DNA of 64,000 nucleotides, taken from NCBI GenBank assembly GCA_015478665.1, contig JADMII010000002.1, forward strand, positions 62,001-126,000. Reading direction: 5' to 3'. The position numbers and the translations under genes were made by a program. How positions within the stretch are numbered: the first letter of the stretch is position 1; each line of letters starts with the position of its first letter. This document shows positions 45,181 to 53,894 of this stretch, in pieces. The notes below the pieces were generated by a model that worked only from the letters and a program-made list of their open reading frames with translations, was not told the DNA's origin and did no database searches. This stretch comes from Dehalococcoidia bacterium (lineage in GTDB: Bacteria > Chloroflexota > Dehalococcoidia > DSTF01 > JACRBR01).

Positions 45181-46326
45181 ATGTCCCAGCCGCAGTTCAA
45201 GCAGATGCGCCGCGCCTATGGGTTCGATGAGGTGGCCATCGTCCCGGGTGGTCACCACACCATCAACCCGGAGCTCGTCGAGCTCTCCTTCAAGCTCAAC
45301 CATCTTGACTTCGCGCTGCCGTTTGTCGCCGCCGCCATGGACGGCGTCGTCGATGTGCGCCTGGCCGTCGAGTTCTCGCAGCACGGGGGCCTGGCGGTCC
45401 TCAACCTCGAAGGCGTCCAAACCCGCTACGGCGACCCGGCGCCCGTCCTCGCGGAGATCGCCGCCGCCCCGAAATCCGCGGTCACTGCGCTCATGCAAAA
45501 GGTGTACTCGGCGCCGATCAAGCCGGAGCTCATCGGCGAGCGCATCCGCCAGATCAAGGCTGCCGGCGGCATCTCGGCCGTCTCGGCGACACCCACCAAC
45601 ACGAAGAAGTTCGCGCCGATCGCGCGCGATGCCGGCGTCGATGTCTTCGTCGTCCAATCGACGGTGACCAGCGCCCGGCACATTTCGCGCAGCGAGAAGG
45701 GGCTGATCTTCGACGAGCTGGTGCGCAACATGCGCGAGACGCCGGTGATCGTCGGCAACACGGTGACGTTCGCCGCTACCAAGGAGCTGATGGAGACCGG
45801 CATCGCCGCCGTGCTCGTCGGCGTCGGCCCGGGCGCCGCCTGCACGAGCCGCGAGGTGCTCGGCATCGGCGTCCCGCAGGTCACCGCGACGATCGACGCC
45901 GCCGCCGCGCGCGACACCTACTACCGCGAGAGCGGGCGCTACGTCCCGGTCATCACCGACGGCGGCATCACGAACGGCGGCGCGATGTGCAAGGCGTTCG
46001 CTGCCGGCGCGGACGCGGTGATGCTCGGTTCGATCCTGGCGGCGACGGAAGAGGCGCCGGGGCGCGGCCACCACTGGGGTATGGCGACGCCGCACGGCGA
46101 GCTGCCGCGCGGCACACGGGTGAAGGTGGCGATCGATACCACCCTGCGCCAGACGCTGTTCGGCCCGACGTCGCGCACGGACGGGCGGGAGAACCTCGTC
46201 GGTGCGCTGCGCACGGCGATGGGCACCTGCGGCGCCCGCACGATCCGCGATTTCCAGAAGACGGAGATGGTGATCGCGCCGGCGATCAAGACCGAGGGCA
46301 AGTCCTACCAGATCGAACAGAGCTGA
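45181..46326 (+). CDS. guaB3: GuaB3-family IMP dehydrogenase-related protein
   Basis: A 381-aa TIM-barrel of the IMP-dehydrogenase/GMP-reductase superfamily, matching the GuaB3 subfamily. Features: AAAMDGVVDVRLAVEF, VGVGPGAACTSREVLGIGVPQ with the catalytic-type Cys, ITDGGITNGGAMCKAFAAGADAVMLGS, and the C-terminal MGTCGARTIRDFQK. No CBS domains. GuaB3 proteins accompany guaB2 in actinobacteria and Chloroflexi; their exact reaction is debated. The track start at 45061 is replaced by ATG 45181 with AGGAGG. Confidence 0.9.
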   Translation: MSQPQFKQMRRAYGFDEVAIVPGGHHTINPELVELSFKLNHLDFALPFVAAAMDGVVDVRLAVEFSQHGGLAVLNLEGVQTRYGDPAPVLAEIAAAPKSAVTALMQKVYSAPIKPELIGERIRQIKAAGGISAVSATPTNTKKFAPIARDAGVDVFVVQSTVTSARHISRSEKGLIFDELVRNMRETPVIVGNTVTFAATKELMETGIAAVLVGVGPGAACTSREVLGIGVPQVTATIDAAAARDTYYRESGRYVPVITDGGITNGGAMCKAFAAGADAVMLGSILAATEEAPGRGHHWGMATPHGELPRGTRVKVAIDTTLRQTLFGPTSRTDGRENLVGALRTAMGTCGARTIRDFQKTEMVIAPAIKTEGKSYQIEQS

Positions 46327-46404
46327 TGACCGGTGATTGGTGTTGGTAACCGGTGAGCTCCCGGTGACCTGTTCCCAGTCACGGTAACCGGTCAGCAAAA
46401 CACC
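46327..46404 (+). repeat. Degenerate GACCGGT/GATTGGT tract after guaB3
   Basis: Directly after the guaB3 stop: GACCGGT, GATTGGT, GTTGGTA, ACCGGTG, AGCTCCC, GGTGACC, TGTTCCC, AGTCACG, GTAACCG, GTCAGC. A roughly 7-base unit in the guaB3 orientation, ending within a few bases of the convergent J-like gene. GGTGACC and GTCACGGTAACCGGTCA give it inverted symmetry, so it may also fold as a hairpin. It shares long words with the tracts at 23604 and 55326. Confidence 0.75.
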
Positions 46405-46409
46405 TGAAC

Positions 46410-46706
46410 TCAGTCGGGGCGAAACGCCTTCCCCAGCAGATTGACGAACGACTGCAGCATCCCCGGTCGCGCGCGGCCGTCGCCTCCCTCGTCGTGCTGA
46501 CGCCAGCGCGCATCGTATGCCGCCCGCTTCTGCGGCGATGAAAGCGTCTCGTACGCCTCGTTGAGCGTCTTCAGGCGCTGCGCCGCCTTGCGTGTCGGCT
46601 GCAGCCGGAGCGCGTGCGCCTGCTCCCAGTAGCTCTCCTCGATATCGCGGAAATGCGAGCGTGGCGGCACGCCGAGCACACGATACAGGTCCTTGAACTT
46701 CGCCAC
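46410..46706 (-). CDS. J-domain-like protein lacking HPD
   Basis: A 98-aa protein with a DnaJ-like fold: KDLYRVLGVPP at the N-terminus and LNEAYETLSSPQKRAAYDARW at the C-terminal end of the domain. The loop that should hold HPD reads RLQPTRKAAQ, so the Hsp70-stimulating tripeptide is missing. It may have a non-chaperone role or regulate other J proteins. The start is GTG 46706 with GAGGAG; the track ORF to 46844 is not supported. Convergent with guaB3. Confidence 0.75.
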   Translation of the reverse strand: MAKFKDLYRVLGVPPRSHFRDIEESYWEQAHALRLQPTRKAAQRLKTLNEAYETLSSPQKRAAYDARWRQHDEGGDGRARPGMLQSFVNLLGKAFRPD

Positions 46707-47083
46707 GCGCCACTCCTCGCATCGGCACGGCTTCATATCCGGGAGGGCGTCCCCGGCGGGTCGCCGGACCCCCGTCAGGGGAAGCATCGGCAGATCGGAG
46801 CGGCGATTGTAGGCCGCCGACCCGCAGCGGCGCGCGCATCCCACGCATCCAGGGCGGGAACCGGGCCGGGCGGGAATCGGGGCGGATCAACGACCGACCC
46901 AGTTCCCGGAGTCCCAGGAAGCTGTCGGCGGCTACGATCGCCGGGTGGAACCACCCACGCCGGACTGCCGCCGGACGCGCCTTCCTCCGGGTGTCGCTGT
47001 TCCCCGGCTGGCCGTCAGGCATCCTCGGTGTGAGTTGCGCGCGGCCGCTACGGAAGCGCGCTCCCGCTTCGCCGCCGCGTGCG
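46707..47083. other. Gap before the tRNA-Gly promoter
   Basis: About 375 bases. It holds the ribosome site of the J-like gene at its left end and, further right, GGGTGG-AA-CCACCC at about 46944 and several other GC inverted repeats. ORFs crossing it are Arg/Pro-rich shadows. I see no gene here. Confidence 0.45.
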
Positions 47084-47113
47084 TTGTCCGGCATCGGGCG
47101 CGGAGGCTATACT
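47084..47113 (+). promoter_or_regulatory. Promoter of tRNA-Gly
   Basis: TTGTCC and TATACT, 18 bases apart, with the -10 ending 11 bases before the mature tRNA 5' end. Confidence 0.6.
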
Positions 47114-47124
47114 GCGCGTACCGC

Positions 47125-47199
<75 letters not shown>

Positions 47200-47293
47200 C
47201 CCTCCTTTGACTCACGTCGCTGTCGCTGCATCCGCGATGACCCGCCGCCGCGCCGGTTGGCGCGCGCCGGCGCTGATCGCCCGAGTGGGTACT

Positions 47294-47590
47294 CCCGGGG
47301 ACGGCGAAGGGTTGACTCAGCACCTCGCCCCCCAGCGTTTTCGCCTGATCGAGCGACGCCCGCAGGTCGCCCACCTGGATGTACAGCGAGATGCCGGAGC
47401 GTCCTTCGTACTTGAAGATATTGCCCGCAAGCGCCTCCGGCGGCGGGCCGCCGACGCCCGGCGCGACCGACATCAGCGGCGCATCGCCGATCGTCCAGTT
47501 GAACATCTGCGCGTAGAACTGACGGATGCGCTCCGGGTCGCGCGCCTCGATGTCCCAGTGGACGACGGGCCGCGCCCACTCCTCGGGCAT
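47294..47590 (-). pseudogene. Truncated VOC (glyoxalase-like) gene
   Basis: From ATG 47590 (AGGAGG upstream) the first 99 codons encode a VOC protein (HWDIEARDPERIRQFYAQMFNW, YIQVGDLRASLDQAKTLGGE, then FAVPG). After FAVPG the homology stops abruptly: the expected last strands and metal-binding part (GPTLAHFADPDGNVIGL in the intact neighbour) are missing, and the frame runs on through unrelated sequence and antisense to tRNA-Gly. The 3' end has therefore been lost between the tRNA and the gene. An intact paralogue lies immediately upstream (48103). Confidence 0.7.
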
Positions 47591-47749
47591 GGATCTGCCT
47601 CCTGTTCCGTTGATCGCCTGCGGCCTGCGGCCCTCACGCCCGGCGCTTCTCGGGCGAGGGCAGCCGCGAGCGCGGCATGGATGGCCTGCCCGCCGATTCG
47701 TCCTCATGGAACCGATGGCGCAGACCCCTGCCCGCGATGCTGGCCGCGG

Positions 47750-48103
47750 TTACATGCTACCGGCTTGCATCAGGCCGATGACGTTGCCGTCGGGGTCGGC
47801 GAAGTGCGCGAGCGTCGGGCCGCCGGGAACCTCCATCGGCTCGCTGATCTTCTTGCCGCCGAGGCTTTCGGCCTTCGTCAGCGCCGCCGCCAGGTCCGGC
47901 ACTTCGACGTAGAACGTGACCTGCGGGCCGCCGTCCTGCGTGCCGCCGATGCCGCCGCCCAAGCCGGCGTCGCCCGGATTCACCAGGCCGTACTGCATGG
48001 GGTTGTTCGCATCGACGTTCCAGTCGAACATCGAGCCATAGAACTGCTGCAGCTTCTTCCCGTCCTTGCCGAGGACCTCGAAGTGGACCACCTTGGCACC
48101 CAT
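47750..48103 (-). CDS. VOC family (glyoxalase-like) protein
   Basis: A 117-aa protein with the two beta-alpha-beta-beta-beta units of the VOC superfamily: VVHFEVLGKDGKKLQQFYGSMFDW and VTFYVEVPDLAAALTKAESLGG, ending GGPTLAHFADPDGNVIGLMQ. The possible metal ligands are His7 and the C-terminal positions. Members include glyoxalase and antibiotic-binding proteins; the substrate is unknown. GGAGG precedes the ATG. The gene downstream is a truncated paralogue, so this is a small tandem duplication. Confidence 0.9.
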   Translation of the reverse strand: MGAKVVHFEVLGKDGKKLQQFYGSMFDWNVDANNPMQYGLVNPGDAGLGGGIGGTQDGGPQVTFYVEVPDLAAALTKAESLGGKKISEPMEVPGGPTLAHFADPDGNVIGLMQAGSM

Positions 48104-48297
48104 CGTCGCCTCCTTCCTGCCTGCCGCGTGAGATGCGAGCGTAACGCATCCGGTCTCGCCGCGAAATACCGCCCGCCGCGGCGGGCAGCCCGGCTGGCGC
48201 TGCCCGTCGTGGCGACAGGCGATCCGTCATGGCAGATCAGCGCCCGAAGATCATCGCGGACCGGACGCAGCGGAGCGCATGTTCGATGGCGCCCGGC

Positions 48298-48738
48298 TCA
48301 GTGCGTCGCGGCTTGCTTCGCCAACTGTGTCTCGACGTCGCGCAGGCGGCGGCTGAGGATCGGCAGCATGGCGACGGCGATGTGCGGGTTCGTGCGCAAC
48401 TCCGCGAGGAAGTCCCAGCGCGAGAGCACGAGGCACGTCGTGTCCTCGATCGCCTTCACCGTCGCCGCGCGGGGGCCGCCGTCGAGCAGCGCCATCTCGC
48501 CGAAGGCTTCGCCAGGGCCGAGGTCGTTGAGCTTCGACGCGCTGCGGCCGGCGGTGTGCGACACTTCGACCTTGCCCTCGACGATGACGAAGAAGGCGAC
48601 CGCCTGCTCGCCCTCCTTGACGATCGTCTCGCCCTTCTTGTACGAGCGCTCGATCACCGCGCGGTTCAGCCGCGAGAGGTCCTTGCGGCTGAACTGCGAG
48701 AACAGCGGCACCGCCGCGAGTGCTTCTTCGTGGCCCAT
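48298..48738 (-). CDS. Cyclic-nucleotide-binding-domain protein
   Basis: A 146-aa single-domain protein of the CRP/CAP N-terminal type. Residues 10-125 form the jelly roll (LFSQFSRKDLSRLNRAVIERSYKKGETIVKEGE), and the phosphate-binding cassette FGEMALLDGGPRAATV is intact. No helix-turn-helix follows, so it is not a DNA-binding CRP itself; it probably serves as a stand-alone sensor. ATG 48738 with GAGGAGGA. The effector (cAMP, cGMP or other) is not decided. Confidence 0.88.
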   Translation of the reverse strand: MGHEEALAAVPLFSQFSRKDLSRLNRAVIERSYKKGETIVKEGEQAVAFFVIVEGKVEVSHTAGRSASKLNDLGPGEAFGEMALLDGGPRAATVKAIEDTTCLVLSRWDFLAELRTNPHIAVAMLPILSRRLRDVETQLAKQAATH

Positions 48739-48968
48739 GCATCGTCCTCCTCGCTGCGCCGCACTGCGATGACGGATTGGGCGCATTCTACGTTCGGCTC
48801 CGGCTCATGGCAACGGATGCACGTTGCACCGGACGCCGGCGGAGCGCCGCCGCGGGTGGGATGGCGCACGACGCGCTCACGCCCGGGCCTCTCTCCCTGC
48901 GGCGAACGAACCATCGGTTGGGCGTCGGCGCCACGGTCGCGCGGCGCCGGGCGGCGTGTCGAGCGTCG

Positions 48969-49643
48969 TCAGGCGGCGCGGGCGCGCCCGTAGCGGTCGA
49001 TGAACTGGCGGACGACGGCGTCGTCGACCGGCTCGAAGTGGTCGTAGTACAGCCCGACCGCCCGGAACGGCTCCGGGCGATAGAGGCAGACGACCTCGTC
49101 GGCGTCGTCGCGCAGCTCGGCGCATGCCTGCTGCGACCCGACCGGCACGACGACGACGAGCAGGCTCGGCCGCTCGGTGCGGACGGAGCGGGCCGCGGCG
49201 CGCATCGTCGCACCGGTCGCGAGACCGTCGTCGACGAGCATGACCACGCGGCCTTCGAGCCTGGGCGCGGACCGCACGCCACGCAGGCGGTCGGCCTGGC
49301 GCCGTGCCTCGGCGACCTCGCTCGCGGCGGTCGCTTCGACATAGTCCGCCGGCACGTCCATCTCGCCGATCAGCGCCTCGTTGAGGTAACGCCCGCCGCG
49401 CGCGGTGACGGCGCCGATGGCCAGCTCGGGCGAGCCGGGCGCGCCGATCTTGCGCGCGACGATGGCGTCGAGGTCCGCGTGCAGCCGCCCGGCGATCTGT
49501 GCGGCGACCGGGACGCCGCCCCGCGCGAGCCCCAGCACCAGCAGGTTCGGACTCGCGTAGGCGGCGACGCGCGCGGAGAGCTGGCGGCCGGCATCGCTGC
49601 GGTCGGCGAAGAGGCGCTGCTCGAAGATGCGGCGTTTGATCAT
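48969..49643 (-). CDS. Phosphoribosyltransferase family protein
   Basis: A 224-aa type I PRTase. The PRPP loop VVMLVDDGLATGATMRAA is intact, and a region LGLARGGVPVAAQIAGRL precedes it. Related proteins are fused or neighboured to alpha/beta hydrolases; here a hydrolase gene lies divergently 270 bases away. It is probably not purine salvage; the substrate is unknown. I start at ATG 49643 (MIKRRIFEQR). Confidence 0.85.
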   Translation of the reverse strand: MIKRRIFEQRLFADRSDAGRQLSARVAAYASPNLLVLGLARGGVPVAAQIAGRLHADLDAIVARKIGAPGSPELAIGAVTARGGRYLNEALIGEMDVPADYVEATAASEVAEARRQADRLRGVRSAPRLEGRVVMLVDDGLATGATMRAAARSVRTERPSLLVVVVPVGSQQACAELRDDADEVVCLYRPEPFRAVGLYYDHFEPVDDAVVRQFIDRYGRARAA

Positions 49644-49912
49644 CACGATGCCTGGTTTCAGGCTACGGCGGCCGATCTTGCGCTGCCGTAACACACGGCG
49701 GCCAGCGATTGCAGCTTGTTACCAATGACAGTGCCTGCGGCGAGGGGGCGGCAATGCCATCGCCCGGAAGTGTAGCGTGAGAAGGGAGATGCGCGCGGGT
49801 CGACGCGGCCGGCGCCGGCTGCGATCGCCGAGCCGGCATCGCGTTGCCGATGCCCGCGGCCCGCGGCTGCGCACGATGGGCGTGCATTCCGATCTGGCCG
49901 AAGGAGCACGAT

Positions 49913-50584
49913 ATGACGACGCATCGAGCGAGCGAGCAGTCGGTCACGATCCCGGTCGATGGTGGCGCCATCTTCGGCGACCGGACGCTGCCGGAGGGGG
50001 CGAAGGCGATGGTCCTCGTCGCACACGGCAGCGGCAGCAGCCGCCGCAGCCCACGCAACCGCTCGGTCGCGGCGGTGTTGCAGTCGGCCGGCTTGGCGAC
50101 GATGCTCATCGACCTGCTGACGCCGGCCGAGGAAGCGGAGGACGAACGGACGATGCGGCTGCGCTTCGACATCGACCTCCTCGCCGGGCGGACGCGCGCG
50201 GCGCTGCGCCGTCTGCACGAAGACGACGCGACGAAGGCGCTCTGCGTCGGTGTCTTCGGCGCCAGCACGGGCGCGGCGGCGGCGCTGATGGCGGCTGCGC
50301 AGGAGCCCGACTACGTCGATGCCGTCGTTTCGCGTGGCGGCCGGCCTGACCTGGCGTCGGCATACCTGGGACGCGTTCGCGCGCCGACGCTGCTCATCGT
50401 CGGCGGCGCCGACGCGGAGGTGCTGGAACTCAACCGGCGCGCCCTGGCGCTCCTGGGGTTCGAGAAGGAGCTCCACGTCGTGCGGGGCGCGACGCACCTG
50501 TTCGAGGAGCCGGGCGCGCTCGACGGAGTCGCACGCGTGGCGTGCGGCTGGTTCACGGAGCATCTCATCGGCAAGCTGCCCTGA
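49913..50584 (+). CDS. Alpha/beta hydrolase (dienelactone-hydrolase-like)
   Basis: A 223-aa hydrolase. VLVAHGSGSSRRSPRN starts the core, the nucleophile elbow is GASTGAAAA (Ser in G-A-S-T-G), the acid Asp in VGGADAEVLELN and the base His in RGATHLFEEPG. This type is often fused to a phosphoribosyltransferase; in this genome the two halves are separate divergent genes. AAGGAG precedes ATG 49913. Confidence 0.88.
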   Translation: MTTHRASEQSVTIPVDGGAIFGDRTLPEGAKAMVLVAHGSGSSRRSPRNRSVAAVLQSAGLATMLIDLLTPAEEAEDERTMRLRFDIDLLAGRTRAALRRLHEDDATKALCVGVFGASTGAAAALMAAAQEPDYVDAVVSRGGRPDLASAYLGRVRAPTLLIVGGADAEVLELNRRALALLGFEKELHVVRGATHLFEEPGALDGVARVACGWFTEHLIGKLP

Positions 50585-50633
50585 TCGCGCCGGCGCGCCG
50601 CGATGGCTTCGAAGCGGCGGTGCGCGGCGCGAT

Positions 50634-51686
50634 CTACGCCGCCGGCTCGAGCAGGCGGCGAAGATTCGGATCCATGCGCTCGCGTCGCTCGCCGAGGCCG
50701 GCGACGGTGAGCCGATGCAGATACTCGTTCGCCTGGCGCTTCTGCAGCGCGAGGAAGCGGTTGGAGCCCTCGTCCATGTCGCCTTTGCCGAGGAGGATGA
50801 TCAGCGCCTCGGCGACCGTCTGGCCGAAGGTGCCGTGGCCGGGCTCCGTGCGCTCCGCGGTATCGAAGTAGGCGTGGATCTCCTCGCGTCGCTCCGGCTC
50901 CGTCTCGAGCACGTACTTGAGGTGCATGACGCCGAAGCCGAGATGGCGCGACTCGTCCTGCGCGCACATGCGGAACATGCGCTTCTCGACGTCGTTGTTG
51001 GCGACGAGCTCGCCCATGCGGAACATGCTCTGGACAAAGCCCTCCGCCTGCACATGCATGATCGACGACATCTCCGTGAAGTCGCGCGCGTTGATGATCG
51101 TGCGCAGGTTCGTCGAGGGGCTCGACCGCAGCAGGCCGCCGCCGTTCACGAGCGCGCGCTTGCGGAAGACGTCGAGATGGCGCGCTTCGTCCATGATCTG
51201 CGTGGCGAGAAAGAGCTTCGTCTCGAAATGGTCGTTGGAGATCTTCGGCAGCCACTGGGCTGGCGTATCGCCGGCGATGAACTCGACCTCTGTGAGGAAG
51301 GTGCAGAGCTGGCACATCGCGCGCTCGACGTCGTCGGCGAGAGGGGCGATCTGCCCCCAGGGGATGTCGGTGGCGCTGCTCCACTGGCGCTGCACGGCCT
51401 CCTCGTACAGCATCGTCGCGTTGGCGGACCAGACGCTGGCGGCGTCGCGGATCCGGTAGCCCGTACGCGGGACGCCGGCGCGAGCGGCGGCGCCGCGCGG
51501 GCGGGCGTCGCTGCTGTCGCTCTGCTCGGGCACGCGGCCGTAGGAGCCGACGTTCACTTCGTCCAGCGTGAGACCGCGCTTGCCGGGGCGGCCGCGCACC
51601 CCCCACTCGGTCGGCGCATCGAGCCACGAGAGGTCGAGCGCCTGTGCTGCGGGCGCTATCTGCCGGAGGTCAGTCTCGATCGTCAT
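50634..51686 (-). CDS. Ferritin-like di-iron protein (ribonucleotide-reductase-beta fold)
   Basis: A 350-aa four-helix-bundle protein with carboxylate-bridged di-iron ligands: ECE-type positions in TEVEFIAGD, then DEARHL and DESRHL, both in ExxH spacing. The fold matches the ribonucleotide-reductase R2/ferritin-like hydroxylase class, but no RNR alpha gene is near, so it may be an oxidase or N-oxygenase rather than RNR. ATG 51686 has AGGAGG; the track start at 52046 is not real. Divergent from the second E1alpha. Confidence 0.78.
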   Translation of the reverse strand: MTIETDLRQIAPAAQALDLSWLDAPTEWGVRGRPGKRGLTLDEVNVGSYGRVPEQSDSSDARPRGAAARAGVPRTGYRIRDAASVWSANATMLYEEAVQRQWSSATDIPWGQIAPLADDVERAMCQLCTFLTEVEFIAGDTPAQWLPKISNDHFETKLFLATQIMDEARHLDVFRKRALVNGGGLLRSSPSTNLRTIINARDFTEMSSIMHVQAEGFVQSMFRMGELVANNDVEKRMFRMCAQDESRHLGFGVMHLKYVLETEPERREEIHAYFDTAERTEPGHGTFGQTVAEALIILLGKGDMDEGSNRFLALQKRQANEYLHRLTVAGLGERRERMDPNLRRLLEPAA

Positions 51687-51903
51687 GCCGCGCCTCCTGC
51701 TCTCACCATCGGCCGCCAGATCGAGTATAGGGAGCGCCGGCGCAGGAGAGAGGTATCGGCGGACGAACAATGCATAACAGGAGCGCATCAAACCGACGGT
51801 TCGGTGCAGCGAGGCGATACACGGCGGGCGCGCGTGGACGATACTATCTGCAGGGTCGCCGGACCCGCGGCGAGGGCGCGGGGCGGCCCGAGGACGCCGA
51901 GCG

Positions 51904-52908
51904 TTGGTGCGCGTCAACGAACCCCGGCCGCGTACCGCACCCGAGAAGCTGCATCGGGCGATGTACCGCGACATGCTCCTCTCGCGCGAACTGAGCGACC
52001 GCATGTTCGCCCTCAACCGCCAGGGGCGCGCCGCATTCGCCGTCACGGGGCAGGGTCACGAGGCGGCGCAGGTGGGCTCGGCGCACGCGTTGCGACGCGG
52101 CACCGACTGGGTGCTGCCGTACTACCGCGATGTCGGCGTGCTCGTCGCGCTCGGGATGACGCCGCGCGACATCCTGCTCGGGCTCTTCGCGAAGGCCGGC
52201 GACCCCGCTTCCGGCGGGCGGCAGATGCCGTGCCACTGGTCGTGGCCCGAGATGCGCGTGGTGACGCGCTCCAGCGTCATCGCGGCGAATCTCCCGCACG
52301 CCGCCGGCATCGCCTACGCGTCGAAGCTGCGCGGGCTCAAGGAGGTCTCGGTCGTCTATTTCGGCGAGGGGGCGACGAGCGAGGGTGACTTCCACGAGGC
52401 GGTGAACTTCGCGGCGATCCACAAGCTCCCCGTCGTCTTCTTCTGCGAGAACAACGGCTATGCGATCTCGGAATCGAGCGAGAAGCAGATGTCGGTGCTG
52501 CACGTCGCAGATCGCGCGAAGGGCTACGGCATCACCGGTTCGACCGTCGATGGCAACGATGTCCTGGCCGTCCACCAGCTCAGCCGCTGGAGCATCGACG
52601 AGTGCCGCCGCGGTCGCGGGCCGAAGCTCATCGAGGCGAAGACGTACCGCCTGGTGCCGCACACGTCATCGGACGACGACCGTCGCTATCGGACGCGCGC
52701 CGAGCTCGACGAGTGGATCAAGCGCGACCCGATCGACCGCTTCCGCGCACGGTTGCTCGACGAAGGCACGATGACCCCTGACGAGGACGCCGCGCTGCGC
52801 GAGCAGATCAAGCGCCAGGTCGCCGAAGCCGTAGAGAGCGCCGAGAGGGCGCCGGAGCCGGCGCCCGAGGATGCGCTGCGCCACGTCTTCGCGGAGGACG
52901 GCGGATGA
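51904..52908 (+). CDS. 2-oxoacid dehydrogenase E1 alpha (branched-chain type)
   Basis: A 334-aa thiamine-diphosphate E1alpha: GQGHEAAQVGSAHALRRGTDW, GGRQMPCHWSW, GEGATSEGDFHEAVNFAA and ENNGYAIS. The phosphorylation-site-like region VPHTSSDDDRRYRT and the lack of GGRGGSMH put it closer to branched-chain than to pyruvate E1. The start is a TTG at 51904, with GTG 51907 as alternative. It is first of three coupled genes (overlap TGATG with E1beta). Together with IlvD this suggests branched-chain metabolism, but the substrate is inferred. Confidence 0.88.
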   Translation: MVRVNEPRPRTAPEKLHRAMYRDMLLSRELSDRMFALNRQGRAAFAVTGQGHEAAQVGSAHALRRGTDWVLPYYRDVGVLVALGMTPRDILLGLFAKAGDPASGGRQMPCHWSWPEMRVVTRSSVIAANLPHAAGIAYASKLRGLKEVSVVYFGEGATSEGDFHEAVNFAAIHKLPVVFFCENNGYAISESSEKQMSVLHVADRAKGYGITGSTVDGNDVLAVHQLSRWSIDECRRGRGPKLIEAKTYRLVPHTSSDDDRRYRTRAELDEWIKRDPIDRFRARLLDEGTMTPDEDAALREQIKRQVAEAVESAERAPEPAPEDALRHVFAEDGG

Positions 52909-53882
52909 CCGAGCGCACGTACATCGATGCGATTCACGACGCGCTGCTCGAGGAGATGGAGCGGCGCGAGACGATGGTCGTGCTCGGCGAGGACATCCAG
53001 GAGGGCGGCGTCTTCCGGGCGACGGACGGCCTGCTCGAGCGCTTCGGCCCCCGGCGCGTGCTCGACACGCCGCTCGCCGAGTCGAGCATCGTCGGCGTCG
53101 CGATCGGCCTGGCGCAGAACGGCTGCCTGCCCGTCGCCGAGATCCAGTTCGCGGACTTCGCCTATCCCGCGTTCAACCAGCTGGTCAGCGAGGCGGCGAA
53201 GTGGCGCTACCGCTCGAACGGCACCTGCGGCTGCGCGATCGTCGTGCGCATGCCGTACGGCGCCGGCATCCGCGGCGCGCTGTACCACTCGCAGTCGATC
53301 GAAGCGCTGCTGGCGCACGTTCCCGGCCTGAAGGTCGTCGCGCCGTCGACGCCGGCTGATGCGCAGGGGCTGTTGAAGGCGGCGATCGCCGATCCCGACC
53401 CGGTGGTGTACTTCGAGCACAAGAAGGCGTACCGGATGCTGAAGGAGGACGTTGACGGCGGCGTCGTCCGCATCGGCGAAGCGGCGCTCCGGCGGACCGG
53501 CGACGACATCACGGTGATCAGCTACGGGCTGATGGCGCACGAGTGCCTGGAGGCTGCCGGGGAGCTGGCGGAGGCGGGCGAGGTCGATGCGACCGTGCTC
53601 GATCTGCGCACGCTGGCGCCGCTCGACCGGACGGCGATCCTCGCCGCCGCCGCGCGTACCGGGAAGGTGCTGATCGTCCACGAGGACAACATCAGCGGCG
53701 GCATCGGCGCGGAGGTGGCGGCGCTGATCGCTGAGCACGCATTCGACGCACTCGACGCGCCGGTGCGCCGCCTGGCGTCGCCGGACGTGCCGGCGATGCC
53801 CTTCAACGCCGGCATGGAGGAGTTCTGCCTGCCGTCGCGCGCGAAGATCGCCGGCGCGATGCGCGAGCTGGCGCGGTACTAG
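52905..53882 (+). CDS. 2-oxoacid dehydrogenase E1 beta (branched-chain type)
   Basis: A 325-aa E1beta, with MVVLGEDIQEGGVFRATDGL, ESSIVGVAIGLAQNG, QFADFAYPAFNQL (where the PDH paralogue has a GAQHSHS-type region further on) and VIVHEDNISGGIGAE. The QFADF motif favours the branched-chain type over pyruvate. It overlaps the E1alpha gene. Confidence 0.9.
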   Translation: MTERTYIDAIHDALLEEMERRETMVVLGEDIQEGGVFRATDGLLERFGPRRVLDTPLAESSIVGVAIGLAQNGCLPVAEIQFADFAYPAFNQLVSEAAKWRYRSNGTCGCAIVVRMPYGAGIRGALYHSQSIEALLAHVPGLKVVAPSTPADAQGLLKAAIADPDPVVYFEHKKAYRMLKEDVDGGVVRIGEAALRRTGDDITVISYGLMAHECLEAAGELAEAGEVDATVLDLRTLAPLDRTAILAAAARTGKVLIVHEDNISGGIGAEVAALIAEHAFDALDAPVRRLASPDVPAMPFNAGMEEFCLPSRAKIAGAMRELARY

Positions 53883-53894
53883 GAGCCGGGGACG

